From: a bacterium
Lineage (GTDB): Bacteria; Cyanobacteriota; Vampirovibrionia; Gastranaerophilales; Gastranaerophilaceae
Length of the DNA: 64,000 bases
Assembly: GCA_017396025.1 (NCBI GenBank)
Contig: JAFQNF010000047.1
Location: 19,322 to 83,321 of the forward strand
Direction: 5' to 3'
Below, piece by piece: positions 9,596-18,518 of this stretch (position 1 is the first letter of the stretch; the number at the start of each line of letters is the position of its first letter). The translations under genes and the position numbers were made by a program. The notes below the pieces were generated by a model. That model did no database searches, had not been told where the DNA came from, and saw only the letters and a list, made by a program, of their open reading frames with translations.

Positions 9596-10428
9596 AGATT
9601 TGATTTCAGCTTTTCGCTTAATTCTCCCATTTGTTCAATAGAAAGAGTTTCGCCTCTTAAATTCTCATCAATACTCAATTCTTGCAAAGTTTGCTCAACA
9701 GCATTTTTTGCAAAACCAACATTAACCAAAGAATTTTTTATATTCTTTCTTCTTGTTGCAAAACAACCTTTTACAACCTTTTTGAAAAAATCATAGTTTG
9801 TAAGTTTTAACAATGGTTCTTTTTTAACATTTAATTTAACAATAGCTGAATCCACTTTTGGAGCTGGGAAAAATGATTTTGCACCAACTTTTCTAACAAA
9901 CTCAATATCTGCCCAAAACTGTGCCAAAATAGATAATAAGCCAAATTCTTTAGAAGGTGAATTTTCATTAGCTACAAGTCTTTTAGCAACTTCATATTGA
10001 ACCATTAAAACAACTTGAGATATGCTATTTCTGTTTTTATTATCTAAATCATTAACTTCACCAAGTAAATGCGCCAATATAGGCGAAGTAATATAATATG
10101 GAATATTCGCTACAATCTTTAAATTTTCACCAAACTGAGACAAATCAGTTTTTAAAATATCATTATGGATAATTTCTAAATTATCAGCGTCAATTTTAGA
10201 AATCTCGTTTACCATATCTTCATCTAATTCAACGGCATAAACTTTTTTAGCAAGTTTAACAAGATGTTCTGTAACAAAACCAAGACCAGGTCCTATTTCA
10301 ACAACCACATCATCTTTAGTAATATCAGAAACATCAAGAATAGTCTCAACAGCTTTCTCATCAACTAGAAAGTTTTGCCCTAATCTTTTTTTTGCCCTGA
10401 ATTTTCTCGCACGTTCAAAATAATTCAT
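9592..10428 (-). CDS. rsmA: 16S rRNA dimethyladenosine transferase (KsgA)
   Basis: Dimethylates two adjacent adenosines near the 3' end of 16S rRNA. Motifs: KKRLGQNFLVD at the N-terminus, SAM-binding VEIGPGLGFVTEHL, the catalytic NIPYYITSPI, and FFPAPKVDSAIV. I start at ATG 10428 (278 residues), one base after the stop of the coiled-coil gene, instead of TTG 10443 which overlaps it. Close spacing indicates one transcript from the coiled-coil gene through gshA. Confidence 0.95.
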   Translation of the reverse strand: MNYFERARKFRAKKRLGQNFLVDEKAVETILDVSDITKDDVVVEIGPGLGFVTEHLVKLAKKVYAVELDEDMVNEISKIDADNLEIIHNDILKTDLSQFGENLKIVANIPYYITSPILAHLLGEVNDLDNKNRNSISQVVLMVQYEVAKRLVANENSPSKEFGLLSILAQFWADIEFVRKVGAKSFFPAPKVDSAIVKLNVKKEPLLKLTNYDFFKKVVKGCFATRRKNIKNSLVNVGFAKNAVEQTLQELSIDENLRGETLSIEQMGELSEKLKSNL

Positions 10429-10429
10429 A

Positions 10430-12778
10430 CTAGTCTTCTTCAATATATGAAACTATTTTGTTGATATTAGAATCAAAGCTTGATAATTTTTCAGCTATTT
10501 CGCCAATTTGACCACTAGCTAAAGCTTCATTAACAGCCGCTGTTTGAGTAGCAATATAGCTTAAAATATCTTTTATTTCATAATTGTTATGATCTTCAGC
10601 CATCGCTTCAATTAATTTATCAAATTTAGAATTTAAATTATCGATTTTTTCTTCTAAAGCAACGATTTGTTTTGATTGCTGATTAATCTTTTCTCTCATT
10701 GCTGTTTCAAGTTCAGTAAATTTGTTATTACTTTCTTCAGATAATCTATCAATTCGTTCATTTAATGAATCGATATCAGGAGTTAATGCTGTATTTAACT
10801 GAACCATAATTCCAGTTAATAGACTCTTGATTTCAGAAATATCATCATTCTTAATTGTCGCAATAGAATCTTCTAACTGAGCAACTCTATTTAATGCTTC
10901 AACAACTTCATCTTTTAATGAACCATAATTGCCAGCATCAGTTTCTGTTGAATTATTCTTCATTGCAGTGATATCTGCAGACATATTATTTAAAATAACA
11001 CCAGTTGCATCAACCCATTCTGCAAGGAACACAAACGCATTGTTTAAATTTTTACTTGCAGCTAAATTATTTTGCATTAACTTGAACATTTCTGTAATTT
11101 TTTCACCAAGTATTGCAAATTTATGTTCTGGGTTAAATTCAGCTCTTTGAGCATCTAGTGCTTCAATTGTATTTCTAAATGTTTCAAGGCAAGACTTAAA
11201 TTCTTTGTTTGCATCATCTGCTGATAATATCAATTTGTTTGTTCTAATACTGATACTTGAAATATCATTATTCAACTCTTCAAACTTTTCTTTTAAAGAA
11301 TTAATATCTTGAGTTGTTGTACTTGTCTTATCATCTAAGAACTTATGTAATTTTAAGAAGTCAGATTCAATATCTAGCAATGTATAAATATAAGAATCTG
11401 CATCATTTTTTGTAGAGTGTGTAATTGTATTTAATTCACCAGAAAGATTTTCCAATTTATCTTTAATATTTGGAACATCTTCAATAATTTTACTAGCATT
11501 TTCTAAACTTTGAGTAAGCTCATCAATCTTAGAATCTAACTGTTCGCTACGAGTTGAGATACTATCAATCTTGCTTACCCATTCATTTAATAAACCAATG
11601 TTTTCGTAGATTAAATCAACTTTAGAAGAAATCATATCATCTTCAAAAGCAGTATTCATTGTTGAAACTTTTTCGCTAATAACATCTACTTTACTAGCCC
11701 ATTCATTAATTGCAGATAAGTTTTCATAAACTATATCCATCTTGTTTGAAATATCTTCAAAATCAAGTTCTTCTGAGAATGTTGTTTCAAATTTTTCTTT
11801 TATTGTAGAGATTGTGTTAGAAATATTTTTTGTATCAGCCATAAAAGCACTTAAAGATGCGATTTTAGACTGCATATCTGCCATGTTTCCGTCAACATTA
11901 TCTATTTTCATTGTCCACGAATTTAACGCACCAATGTTTTCATAGATAATATCAACTTTTTCTGCAACATCATCAAAATCAATGCTTTCACCAAGTCTTG
12001 CATAAACATTTTCAATAGATTGGTTAATATAACCAACTCTATCAATCCAAGTACGAATAATAGCTAAGCTATCATAAATTTCACTGATTTTAGCAAGCTG
12101 ATTTTCAATATCTTTACCTTCAAAATCTTCTTGAAATGCTTTAAATTTAGTTTGCAAGTCTTTTACAAGAGTGTTTGTCTGCTTAATGCTTTTTTGTTGA
12201 ACACTACCAAGGTCAGACATAATTCCGCCAATTTCTTCAAGATTTGGAGTGTTCTCAATTTTAGCTGCCATTTGTTCAATGTATGCTGAAAGATTTTTAT
12301 GTAGATTTTCAAGCTGAGTTTCAAGTCTTTTAATGCTTTCGCTATTATCAACACCTTGAGCATTTTCCTTTATTTCACTAAGCTCATTGAAAATATTTTC
12401 ATTAGTTTTTAACGCCAAGTCTAATTGTTGTTTTTGATATTCTTCAAACTCTGCACTTGTTAATGCCAAATTTTGAACATTTTGAAGATTTTCTAAATGT
12501 TGACTAACACTATTTGAAGTCTCTTTTAATTCATTAACATCGTTAAACAAATCTTTTAAAAGTGCTTCATTACAGTTATCTACTTGGTCTGCAATAGATT
12601 CTAATTTTTCTTTAATTTCTTGAAAATTCAATTTTGCCTGAGTATCTGTAACCAAATTTTCAATTGATTCTACAGAATTTTTTATTTCAAGAACATCAAT
12701 TTCCTTGATTGAATCAAGACTGTTGATTTTATCACAAACCTCTTCCAAAATTTCTTCGTAATTATTCTCTGTTGACAT
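10430..12778 (-). CDS. Large coiled-coil protein with internal repeats, function unknown
   Basis: I do not recognise a family. The 782-residue protein is acidic, almost free of Cys and Pro, and looks mostly like heptad-type coiled coil; no signal peptide or membrane segment is visible. A recurrent unit occurs at least four times in the middle third: forms include VDIIYENIGALNSW, MDIVYENLSAINEW, VDLIYENIGLLNEW and ISEIYDSLAIIRTW, usually followed by a K-[IV]-D. ATG 12778 is preceded by AGAGAG at suitable spacing. It heads the operon with rsmA, ispE and murQ. A structural or scaffold role is possible but is only inference. Confidence 0.8.
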   Translation of the reverse strand: MSTENNYEEILEEVCDKINSLDSIKEIDVLEIKNSVESIENLVTDTQAKLNFQEIKEKLESIADQVDNCNEALLKDLFNDVNELKETSNSVSQHLENLQNVQNLALTSAEFEEYQKQQLDLALKTNENIFNELSEIKENAQGVDNSESIKRLETQLENLHKNLSAYIEQMAAKIENTPNLEEIGGIMSDLGSVQQKSIKQTNTLVKDLQTKFKAFQEDFEGKDIENQLAKISEIYDSLAIIRTWIDRVGYINQSIENVYARLGESIDFDDVAEKVDIIYENIGALNSWTMKIDNVDGNMADMQSKIASLSAFMADTKNISNTISTIKEKFETTFSEELDFEDISNKMDIVYENLSAINEWASKVDVISEKVSTMNTAFEDDMISSKVDLIYENIGLLNEWVSKIDSISTRSEQLDSKIDELTQSLENASKIIEDVPNIKDKLENLSGELNTITHSTKNDADSYIYTLLDIESDFLKLHKFLDDKTSTTTQDINSLKEKFEELNNDISSISIRTNKLILSADDANKEFKSCLETFRNTIEALDAQRAEFNPEHKFAILGEKITEMFKLMQNNLAASKNLNNAFVFLAEWVDATGVILNNMSADITAMKNNSTETDAGNYGSLKDEVVEALNRVAQLEDSIATIKNDDISEIKSLLTGIMVQLNTALTPDIDSLNERIDRLSEESNNKFTELETAMREKINQQSKQIVALEEKIDNLNSKFDKLIEAMAEDHNNYEIKDILSYIATQTAAVNEALASGQIGEIAEKLSSFDSNINKIVSYIEED

Positions 12779-12937
12779 TTTACACTCTCTACTTTTCACA
12801 TTGATAGTTTTTATTTTATCAAACATACAGAATTACTGCATAATTTCTTATGGGAATTTTATTCCAGATATATTGATAAGCCTAAAAAGCTTATACTGCG
12901 TACCTTTTGAAAAATACAAATATTACAAATGTTAAGT

Positions 12938-13516
12938 TTATTGCTCAATAAATTCTTTTATTTTTTTCAAATCCTCTTTTGTAAGCCATCTTGGTGAACC
13001 TTCATCCTCAGAATGCTTTCTCAAAAGAAATGATGGATGCAAAATAACCATTGCATCAATTCCATCAAAAATTTTAAACCATTTTCCTCTTATTTCTGAA
13101 ATTTTAATTTTTTTACCTAAAAATGATTTAGCAGATGTTGCCCCACAAAGTACAATTACCTTGGGATTAACTGTTTTTATTTGAGATAAAAGGTAATTCT
13201 CGCATAAAGCTTTTTCTTCATCTGTTGGCACTCGGTTTTCTGGTGGTCTACATTTTACAGTATTACAAATATAAAAATCATCTTTTCTTGATAATCCACT
13301 TTCTTCAATTAATTTTGAAAGGAATTTGCCCGCTCTACCAACAAAAGGAGTTCCAGTTGCATCTTCATCAGCCCCAGGAGCTTCACCAATTAACAAAATT
13401 TTTGCATTTGGATTGCCATCAGAAAATACAATATTTGTTCTTGTTGAACCCAAAATACACTTTTGACAATTATTACATTCTTCTTTTAATTTATTTAATT
13501 CTACTTCTTTACTCAT
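12938..13516 (-). CDS. Uracil-DNA glycosylase, family 4 (iron-sulfur type)
   Basis: Removes uracil from DNA to start base-excision repair. The 192-residue protein begins with a cysteine cluster (Cys14, Cys17, Cys20), as in family 4 enzymes that carry a 4Fe-4S cluster. It has the active-site motif GEAPGADEDATGTPFVGRAG, then NTVKCRPPENR, and a C-terminal HPSFLLR. It stands alone: 111 bases separate it from the coiled-coil gene, holding a small ATAAGC/GCTTAT hairpin at about 12880-12898 that lacks a T-run. Confidence 0.93.
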   Translation of the reverse strand: MSKEVELNKLKEECNNCQKCILGSTRTNIVFSDGNPNAKILLIGEAPGADEDATGTPFVGRAGKFLSKLIEESGLSRKDDFYICNTVKCRPPENRVPTDEEKALCENYLLSQIKTVNPKVIVLCGATSAKSFLGKKIKISEIRGKWFKIFDGIDAMVILHPSFLLRKHSEDEGSPRWLTKEDLKKIKEFIEQ

Positions 13517-13621
13517 TTTTTATCCCCACTTTTTATAATTTTACCCTATTTAAAATCACAATACAAATCAGATATTAGTTTTTTTAAACAAAAGTATAGC
13601 TACAAAAAATAGCTATTAAGT

Positions 13622-13728
13622 GCAATGAAGAGCAAAGAAAAATCTTTTATTATAAAAATGTAAATCCTCAACTCTTCTGATTGCTTATTCTTAGTGCTCA
13701 TCCCTCCCATTTATTGGGAGGTTTTTTT
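13622..13728 (+). ncRNA. Candidate small RNA in a minus-strand gap (weak)
   Basis: The gap 13517-13912 lies between two minus-strand genes yet contains a strong plus-strand terminator at 13703-13728. Upstream, gcaatgaagag (13622-13632) can pair with ctcttctgattgc (13672-13684) across a loop, giving a long bulged stem. The strand between stem and terminator is CU-rich. No clear -35/-10 pair was found, so the 5' end is a guess. No RNA family is recognised. Confidence 0.35.
13703..13728 (+). terminator. Rho-independent terminator
   Basis: Stem CCTCCC/GGGAGG with a short loop followed by seven T. It points along the plus strand although both flanking genes run on the minus strand, implying a plus-strand transcript in the gap. 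Confidence 0.7.
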
Positions 13729-13730
13729 GC

Positions 13731-13905
13731 GAAATTTCCGTAGAACAAAGTCGAGCATAGCGAGCGAGTTCGAATATGCGAGGGCAAAAGCAAACAGGAG
13801 CAAAAGCGTGTTTTGCGACTGACCGAGCAGGGAGGAAATTTCAAGACAGCGAAATTTCGGACGGATGAAAACTTCGTCATTGCGAGCGAAGCGAAGCAAT
13901 CTTAG
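13731..13905. repeat. Intergenic repeat, family A
   Basis: This sequence shares segments with the tandem repeat at 16498-16717, notably gaaatttcaaga followed by agcgaaatttcggacgga, and ends with cattgcgagcgaagcgaagcaatctt, whose halves also occur at 29606-29705. Reading frames through it on the minus strand are low-complexity and have no Shine-Dalgarno. It lies directly downstream of the GH57 gene. Confidence 0.6.
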
Positions 13906-13912
13906 ACAAAAC

Positions 13913-16162
13913 TTATGGTCTGGTCAAACTCAATGGAATATCTTTTGGATAAATTTCTTCGGTTACGCCACTGCAACCAGTGATAAAGAAGAAATCAAAG
14001 CTTTCACCACTCTTAATTTTTAAATCATCAAATGGAATACACATTTCCAAAGTTTCTTTATGAGCATACTTAATATTGTGACCCCATTGAAGTTCCCATA
14101 AGCCATCTTTTACAGAAACAGAATATTGAAGTGGATATTTTCTATTATTTGTTACAGCAACCTTAATTTCATGATTATAACCATCTAATAATACTGGCAA
14201 CAAATGGTCTCTCCTATTTGTTGTTCTAGCAGGAGAACCTATTTCAGTTTCGTTGCTATAGGTTTTTACATACACATAAATAGAAGAATACTCCTTGAAT
14301 GCATCTTTGCTATTCATAAAATACTTGTTGATATCAAAACGCAAGTACAAATTATCATCATCAACACCAAAATAAATTCTATCAATCAATTTATTTTCTT
14401 GAAGAATAGGCCCAGCAGGAATATCAATACATCCAGCAGATAACCATTCATCATTGCTATCAATCATACCATCTATCAATGGTGAAATTTTTCTTTTTGG
14501 GTTTTTCATTGGTTTACCCATAAAAGAAATCAACGGCATTTCCAGATAACTTGGAACTGGCTTTTCTATAATCTCATATACATTTTTAAGATGTTCTCTA
14601 AACAAGAAGTCAAAAATATGGTCTTGACCAGAATTATTCGGTTCGCCATACCACCAAAACCAGTCAGAACCTTCTGCTATATATATTTCAGATTTAGCAA
14701 ATTTTATTTGTTCTTTAGACAATCTTCCAGATTTTTCAGCTTCTTTTATGTCTTCTCTAGCTTGAACAAGGTACTTCCATGCAAGGTTTTTTGTTGGCTC
14801 TGCAATCCACAATTGGAACTCTTGATTTACCCAAGAACCAGAAGCAACTCGTTTTAAACGTTTTTCTGTCTTCTTATTTTGTTCAACATAATCACTAATT
14901 AAAACAGTTTTAATAGCTTTATCATCATTAATCAATGAATACAATCTCTCAAGAAAAATTGCTCCATCTTGTTTATAGGAATCCCAGCTATTTTCTCCGT
15001 CCATTGCAATTGTAAATATATGCTTCTCATCTGGTGAATTTTTTAATTTATCGTGAACAGTTTTTATCCTATCAAATAAATCATTTGCACTTATAACACT
15101 ATCGTGGTGAGGATATTCAAACGTAATCAAATTTGGAATTACAGAATCCCTAAACACAACATTCAATTCTTTTTTAAGTCTAGTTTTATATAAGTACAAA
15201 GAGCACAAATCATAAGGGTCTTCAAAACAACCCCTAAAATCTCTAACAAAATCTTTCTTTAAAGAATTTGAAAGAACACTTTCATCAGTAATAGCCCATT
15301 CAAAACCCAAATTAGCAACAACATCAAATGTTTTTTGACTAACGCAATGTTCGCTTGGCCAAAAACCTTTAGGCCTTTTTCCAAAAGCTTCTTCAACTCT
15401 TTCAATTGCCATTTTGATTTGTTCTTTAACGTCAACCATCAATGCAACTTTACAGTCTGGCATAGAATGTTTCAACGCTGGTGTTTTTAAATCATTTGGA
15501 TTTATCAAAGCAGGCACAATAGGATGATTATAAGCACTTGTTATAATTTCAATTTTGCCTTCATCTTGATATTTTTTGAAAGTAGGAATTATCTGTCTAA
15601 TAATTTTTCTGTTTAATTCAATTAAATTTTGTCTATCTTCAAGTGAGTAATCTCTACCCTTTTTCTCAAATTCTTTCAACTCTGGATATACATCTTTCCA
15701 GATTGGGTCAAACCAAACAAGGTTGAAAAGCATCATGATATCAGCATATTCTTGAAGAGAAAAATCGTTAATACTAACATCATGTCCAGAATATCTTTTT
15801 ACATACAGTTCGTTATATCTAAAATTTTTTGAAATTAAATTTTCATAGTTTGCATCAAAAAAGTAATTTAGAATATACAACTTATCATCATCTGTTAATT
15901 CTTCAACAGGTGTAACTGTAAGCTTTGAATGAATATCATGACCATCGTCTTGAGAATATTCTTCAATAGCATCTATAAGAGTTGGAACAATACTAAAATT
16001 TAGTTTTATTTTAGGGAATTTATCTAAAATTAAAACCATATCCAAATAATCTTTAATTGCATGTAATCTAGCCCAAGGCATTAACCTTATTCCATCTGGC
16101 TGAGTTTTATAATTTGGCTGGTGAAAGTGCCATACAAATGCAACTGATAATTCTTTTGGCAT
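13913..16162 (-). CDS. Glycoside hydrolase family 57 protein (alpha-glucan active)
   Basis: A 749-residue GH57 enzyme of the amylase/branching or transferase group, acting on alpha-glucans. Visible landmarks: the N-terminal VWHFHQPNY metal/substrate motif, GFWPSEHCVS holding the predicted catalytic glutamate, and IAMDGENSWDSY with the predicted catalytic aspartate. A later GSWVNQEFQLWIAEP block is typical of this clade. A C-terminal beta-rich region follows. No signal peptide, so it is likely cytoplasmic and used for storage glucan. ATG 16162 has AGGA upstream; the longer frame adds 26 non-homologous residues. Confidence 0.88.
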   Translation of the reverse strand: MPKELSVAFVWHFHQPNYKTQPDGIRLMPWARLHAIKDYLDMVLILDKFPKIKLNFSIVPTLIDAIEEYSQDDGHDIHSKLTVTPVEELTDDDKLYILNYFFDANYENLISKNFRYNELYVKRYSGHDVSINDFSLQEYADIMMLFNLVWFDPIWKDVYPELKEFEKKGRDYSLEDRQNLIELNRKIIRQIIPTFKKYQDEGKIEIITSAYNHPIVPALINPNDLKTPALKHSMPDCKVALMVDVKEQIKMAIERVEEAFGKRPKGFWPSEHCVSQKTFDVVANLGFEWAITDESVLSNSLKKDFVRDFRGCFEDPYDLCSLYLYKTRLKKELNVVFRDSVIPNLITFEYPHHDSVISANDLFDRIKTVHDKLKNSPDEKHIFTIAMDGENSWDSYKQDGAIFLERLYSLINDDKAIKTVLISDYVEQNKKTEKRLKRVASGSWVNQEFQLWIAEPTKNLAWKYLVQAREDIKEAEKSGRLSKEQIKFAKSEIYIAEGSDWFWWYGEPNNSGQDHIFDFLFREHLKNVYEIIEKPVPSYLEMPLISFMGKPMKNPKRKISPLIDGMIDSNDEWLSAGCIDIPAGPILQENKLIDRIYFGVDDDNLYLRFDINKYFMNSKDAFKEYSSIYVYVKTYSNETEIGSPARTTNRRDHLLPVLLDGYNHEIKVAVTNNRKYPLQYSVSVKDGLWELQWGHNIKYAHKETLEMCIPFDDLKIKSGESFDFFFITGCSGVTEEIYPKDIPLSLTRP

Positions 16163-16176
16163 ACAATTAATTCCTG

Positions 16177-16206
16177 TTGACAGAATTATAACATTTTTTT
16201 TAAAAT
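16177..16206 (+). promoter_or_regulatory. Plus-strand sigma-70-like promoter
   Basis: TTGACA (16177-16182), 18-base spacer, TAAAAT (16201-16206). It faces away from the GH57 gene into the 16.2-16.8 kb gap and may drive a longer form of the RNA that ends at 16494. Confidence 0.35.
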
Positions 16207-16322
16207 ATACAACCGTTTCGCAGATGGGGAAAGAACCCAATTGTTAAGTTATTTAACAAACACTTGTAAACAACAAATGCATTACTATTACTGCATGTTG
16301 AGTGTATTGCATACATTTTATT

Positions 16323-16351
16323 TTGAAAAATCTGAAAAAGCACACTATACA
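16323..16351 (+). promoter_or_regulatory. Sigma-70-like promoter for the candidate small RNA
   Basis: TTGAAA (16323-16328), 17-base spacer, TATACA (16346-16351). A start near 16358 would give a transcript of about 137 bases ending at the terminator at 16469-16494. Confidence 0.5.
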
Positions 16352-16357
16352 AGAACA

Positions 16358-16494
16358 TGAAATAATGCTTTAATATAGAGGTAGGGAATTTTAAGTGTTT
16401 TACAACCTGTATATAAGTTTAGTCGAATGACTATTAGGGAGAGGAGATTTGGAGTAAATCCAAACGAGGGCGCAAAAGAAGAAGCGCCTTTTTT
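16358..16494 (+). ncRNA. Candidate structured small RNA
   Basis: The stretch 16163-16812 holds no gene I can support, but this part looks like a stand-alone RNA: a promoter upstream, perfect hairpin TAGTC-GAAT-GACTA (16420-16433), hairpin TTTGG/CCAAA (16448-16464), and a terminator. Between the hairpins is a purine-rich AGGGAGAGGAG segment, and GGA/GGGA motifs recur along it. It matches no riboswitch, tmRNA, 6S or SRP pattern I know. GGA motifs could suggest a CsrA-type target, which is speculative. Confidence 0.5.
16469..16494 (+). terminator. Rho-independent terminator of the candidate small RNA
   Basis: Stem GGCGC/GCGCC around an A-rich loop, followed by six T. Confidence 0.75.
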
Positions 16495-16497
16495 ATT

Positions 16498-16717
16498 GCG
16501 AAATTTCGGACGGACGAAGTCCGATAATGCGGAAGTGAAACGAGCGACTGCGATAGCTAGCGAGTAACAACTGTAGCTAAAGAAATTTCAAGAAAGCGAA
16601 ATTTCGGACGGACGAAGTCCGATAATGCGGAAGTGAAACGAGCGACTGCGATAGCTAGCGAGTAACAACTGTAGCTAAAGAAATTTCAAGAAAGCGAAAT
16701 TTCGGACGGACGAAGTC
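16498..16717. repeat. Tandem 98-bp repeat, family A (2.2 copies)
   Basis: Two consecutive 98-base units (16498-16595 and 16596-16693) read as identical, followed by a 24-base partial third unit (16694-16717). Each unit begins gcgaaatttcggacggacg and includes gatagctagcgagtaacaac. A diverged single copy forms the 3' end of folC at 44268-44369. The rest of the gap up to 16812 shows only the Shine-Dalgarno of the next gene. Confidence 0.9.
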
Positions 16718-16812
16718 ACTTTGTTAATCTTTTTAAAATTCTATGCTTATTTAGTCAATCCACAAATGTGTTTTGTTTTACATGAAGTACAAAACAAGTA
16801 AGGAGTGTAAAT

Positions 16813-17226
16813 ATGGATGTAAAAGGTATCAATTCAGGAATTATTGCAACAACAAAAAAGGATGACAAGCATCAAGCGACCATTCAAAGAGTTCAAGCCG
16901 AATTTATAAACCAACTTTATCAAGGCAAATCAGAAACAGAAGCATTCAAAAACTCATTAAGAGCTATTGATGAAAAATATAATCCTAAAGAAGATGAATT
17001 TAGAACAGAAAAAGGAAGTACTGTTGGACAAGCTTCAACATTACACAATACAGAAAAATTAGGTGGCGCAATGAGTATGATGAAAGCAATAAAGCTGCCA
17101 AGTAGCAAAACCGTTCTTAAATGGTTAAAATTTATAGCTGAAACATTACCAATTCTTTTAGAAATAATCAATAATCTTCCAAAAAGTGACAAAAAACCAT
17201 CAGAAGAACTTAATGTAGCTGCATAA
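16813..17226 (+). CDS. Small protein of unknown function
   Basis: A 137-residue protein with a strong AAGGAG ribosome binding site nine bases before ATG 16813. I do not recognise it. It starts MDVKGINSG, is rich in Lys and Gln in the first half, and has a hydrophobic stretch (about residues 100-123, KWLKFIAETLPILLEIINNL) that could be amphipathic or membrane-associated. There is no signal peptide. The next gene on the opposite strand ends immediately at its 3' end, without a clear terminator between them. Confidence 0.75.
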   Translation: MDVKGINSGIIATTKKDDKHQATIQRVQAEFINQLYQGKSETEAFKNSLRAIDEKYNPKEDEFRTEKGSTVGQASTLHNTEKLGGAMSMMKAIKLPSSKTVLKWLKFIAETLPILLEIINNLPKSDKKPSEELNVAA

Positions 17227-17763
17227 CTAATTTACAGAAGAATAACCTTTTTCAAGTGCTAGAATATTACCTTCTAGCATTTGTGCTTTTTTGCCTGTTA
17301 ATTTTTCTTTTAATAATTCTATAATGCTTTCTTTTTTAACAACAGGAAGAGCTTTTATAAAAGCACCCAAAGAAACAACGTTTGTCATTTTAGGATTTCC
17401 TAATTCTGTTGCTATTTCTGTTAATGGAACAAATTTATAAGTTATATCTTTTCTTGATGGTTGAGCTTTAACTAAAGATGAATTAACAACCATAATTCCG
17501 CCAGCTTTAACTTGGCTTTCAAATCTTTCAAAAGAAGGAGCATTTAAAGCAATAACATTTGTAGGTTTATCAACAAAAGCACAAGCTATTTCATCATCTG
17601 ACATACAAACAGTACAGTTAACTGTTCCCCCTCTCATTTCTGCACCATAAGCAGGAAACCAAGTAACATTCAAACCTTCATTCATACAAGCATTGGCATA
17701 TAATTGACCTGTAAATAAAACGCCTTGACCGCCAAATCCTGCTATTAATACGTTAGAATCCAT
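17227..17763 (-). CDS. 2-oxoacid:ferredoxin oxidoreductase, gamma subunit
   Basis: Gamma subunit of a four-subunit enzyme that oxidatively decarboxylates a 2-oxoacid to acyl-CoA and reduces ferredoxin. [12 protein letters not shown] at the N-terminus and [14 protein letters not shown] are the typical CoA-domain motifs; 178 residues is normal. It overlaps the beta-subunit gene by one base and ends the operon. Substrate (2-oxoglutarate or branched-chain 2-oxoacids) cannot be fixed by sequence reading alone. Confidence 0.9.
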   Translation of the reverse strand: MDSNVLIAGFGGQGVLFTGQLYANACMNEGLNVTWFPAYGAEMRGGTVNCTVCMSDDEIACAFVDKPTNVIALNAPSFERFESQVKAGGIMVVNSSLVKAQPSRKDITYKFVPLTEIATELGNPKMTNVVSLGAFIKALPVVKKESIIELLKEKLTGKKAQMLEGNILALEKGYSSVN

Positions 17764-18518
17764 TACTTTGCCTCGCTAACTTTGTCTTTATAAATTCCAG
17801 GTTTAAATACTTCTGACATTTCTCCGCGAACACGAGCGTGTGCTTCTTGTGGAGTCATTTTCCAATTTGTAGGACAAGTTGCTAATATCTCAACAAAACC
17901 TGTTCCTAACCCTTTTATTTGTGCTTCAAATGCTTTTTTAATACATCTTTTTGCGTTCATAATCGCAGATGGACTATCAAGAGTAACTCTTGCAACAAAA
18001 GCTGTTCCATCAATTTCTTTTAGCATTTCTGAAACTTTTAATGGAAAACCATTAATTTCTGGGTTACGTCCTTTTGTTGTCGTTGTTGTAATTTGTCCAA
18101 TCAGTGTTGTAGGACCAGCTTGACCACCTGTCATACCATAAGTTGTATTATTAATACAAATTGTTGTAAGCTTTTCACCTCTTGCCATTGCGTGTACTGT
18201 TTCACCAATACCAATAGAAGCCAAATCACCATCACCTTGATATGTGAAAACGACTTTGTCTGGTTTTGAACGTTTAACGCCTGTTGCAACAGCTAAAGAA
18301 CGACCATGAGGGGCTTCAACCACATCAACATTGAAGTAGTCATATGAAAATACGCTACAACCAACAGAAGCAACACCAATAGTTTTTTCTCTAACATTAA
18401 GTTCATCAAGAACCTCTGCAACTAGTCGCATTGCAACGCCATGGTCACACCCTGGGCAAAAACTGACCTTAAAATCATCTCTAACTGACTCTGGTTTCTT
18501 ATATACAAGCTGTTCCAT
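17763..18518 (-). CDS. 2-oxoacid:ferredoxin oxidoreductase, beta subunit (TPP-binding)
   Basis: Binds thiamine diphosphate and carries the catalytic chemistry. FCPGCDHGVAMRL at the N-terminus, GCSVFSYDYFNVDVVEAPHGR, and the TPP/magnesium motif GDGDLASIG followed by NNTTYGMTGGQ are all visible in 251 residues. It overlaps the alpha gene by 20 bases, indicating coupled translation and equal subunit supply. Confidence 0.93.
   Translation of the reverse strand: MEQLVYKKPESVRDDFKVSFCPGCDHGVAMRLVAEVLDELNVREKTIGVASVGCSVFSYDYFNVDVVEAPHGRSLAVATGVKRSKPDKVVFTYQGDGDLASIGIGETVHAMARGEKLTTICINNTTYGMTGGQAGPTTLIGQITTTTTKGRNPEINGFPLKVSEMLKEIDGTAFVARVTLDSPSAIMNAKRCIKKAFEAQIKGLGTGFVEILATCPTNWKMTPQEAHARVRGEMSEVFKPGIYKDKVSEAK

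Noticed and set aside
13711..13899. Minus-strand reading frames through the repeat next to the GH57 gene
   Set aside because: They lie wholly inside family A repeat sequence, have odd Cys/Phe/Leu-rich composition and no ribosome binding site.
16302..16370. Short frame MLSVLHTFYFEKSEKA... before the small-RNA candidate
   Set aside because: No ribosome binding site, and it overlaps the best promoter in the gap.
16498..16717. Possible CRISPR array
   Set aside because: The units are 98-base tandem copies without variable spacers, and no cas gene is present.
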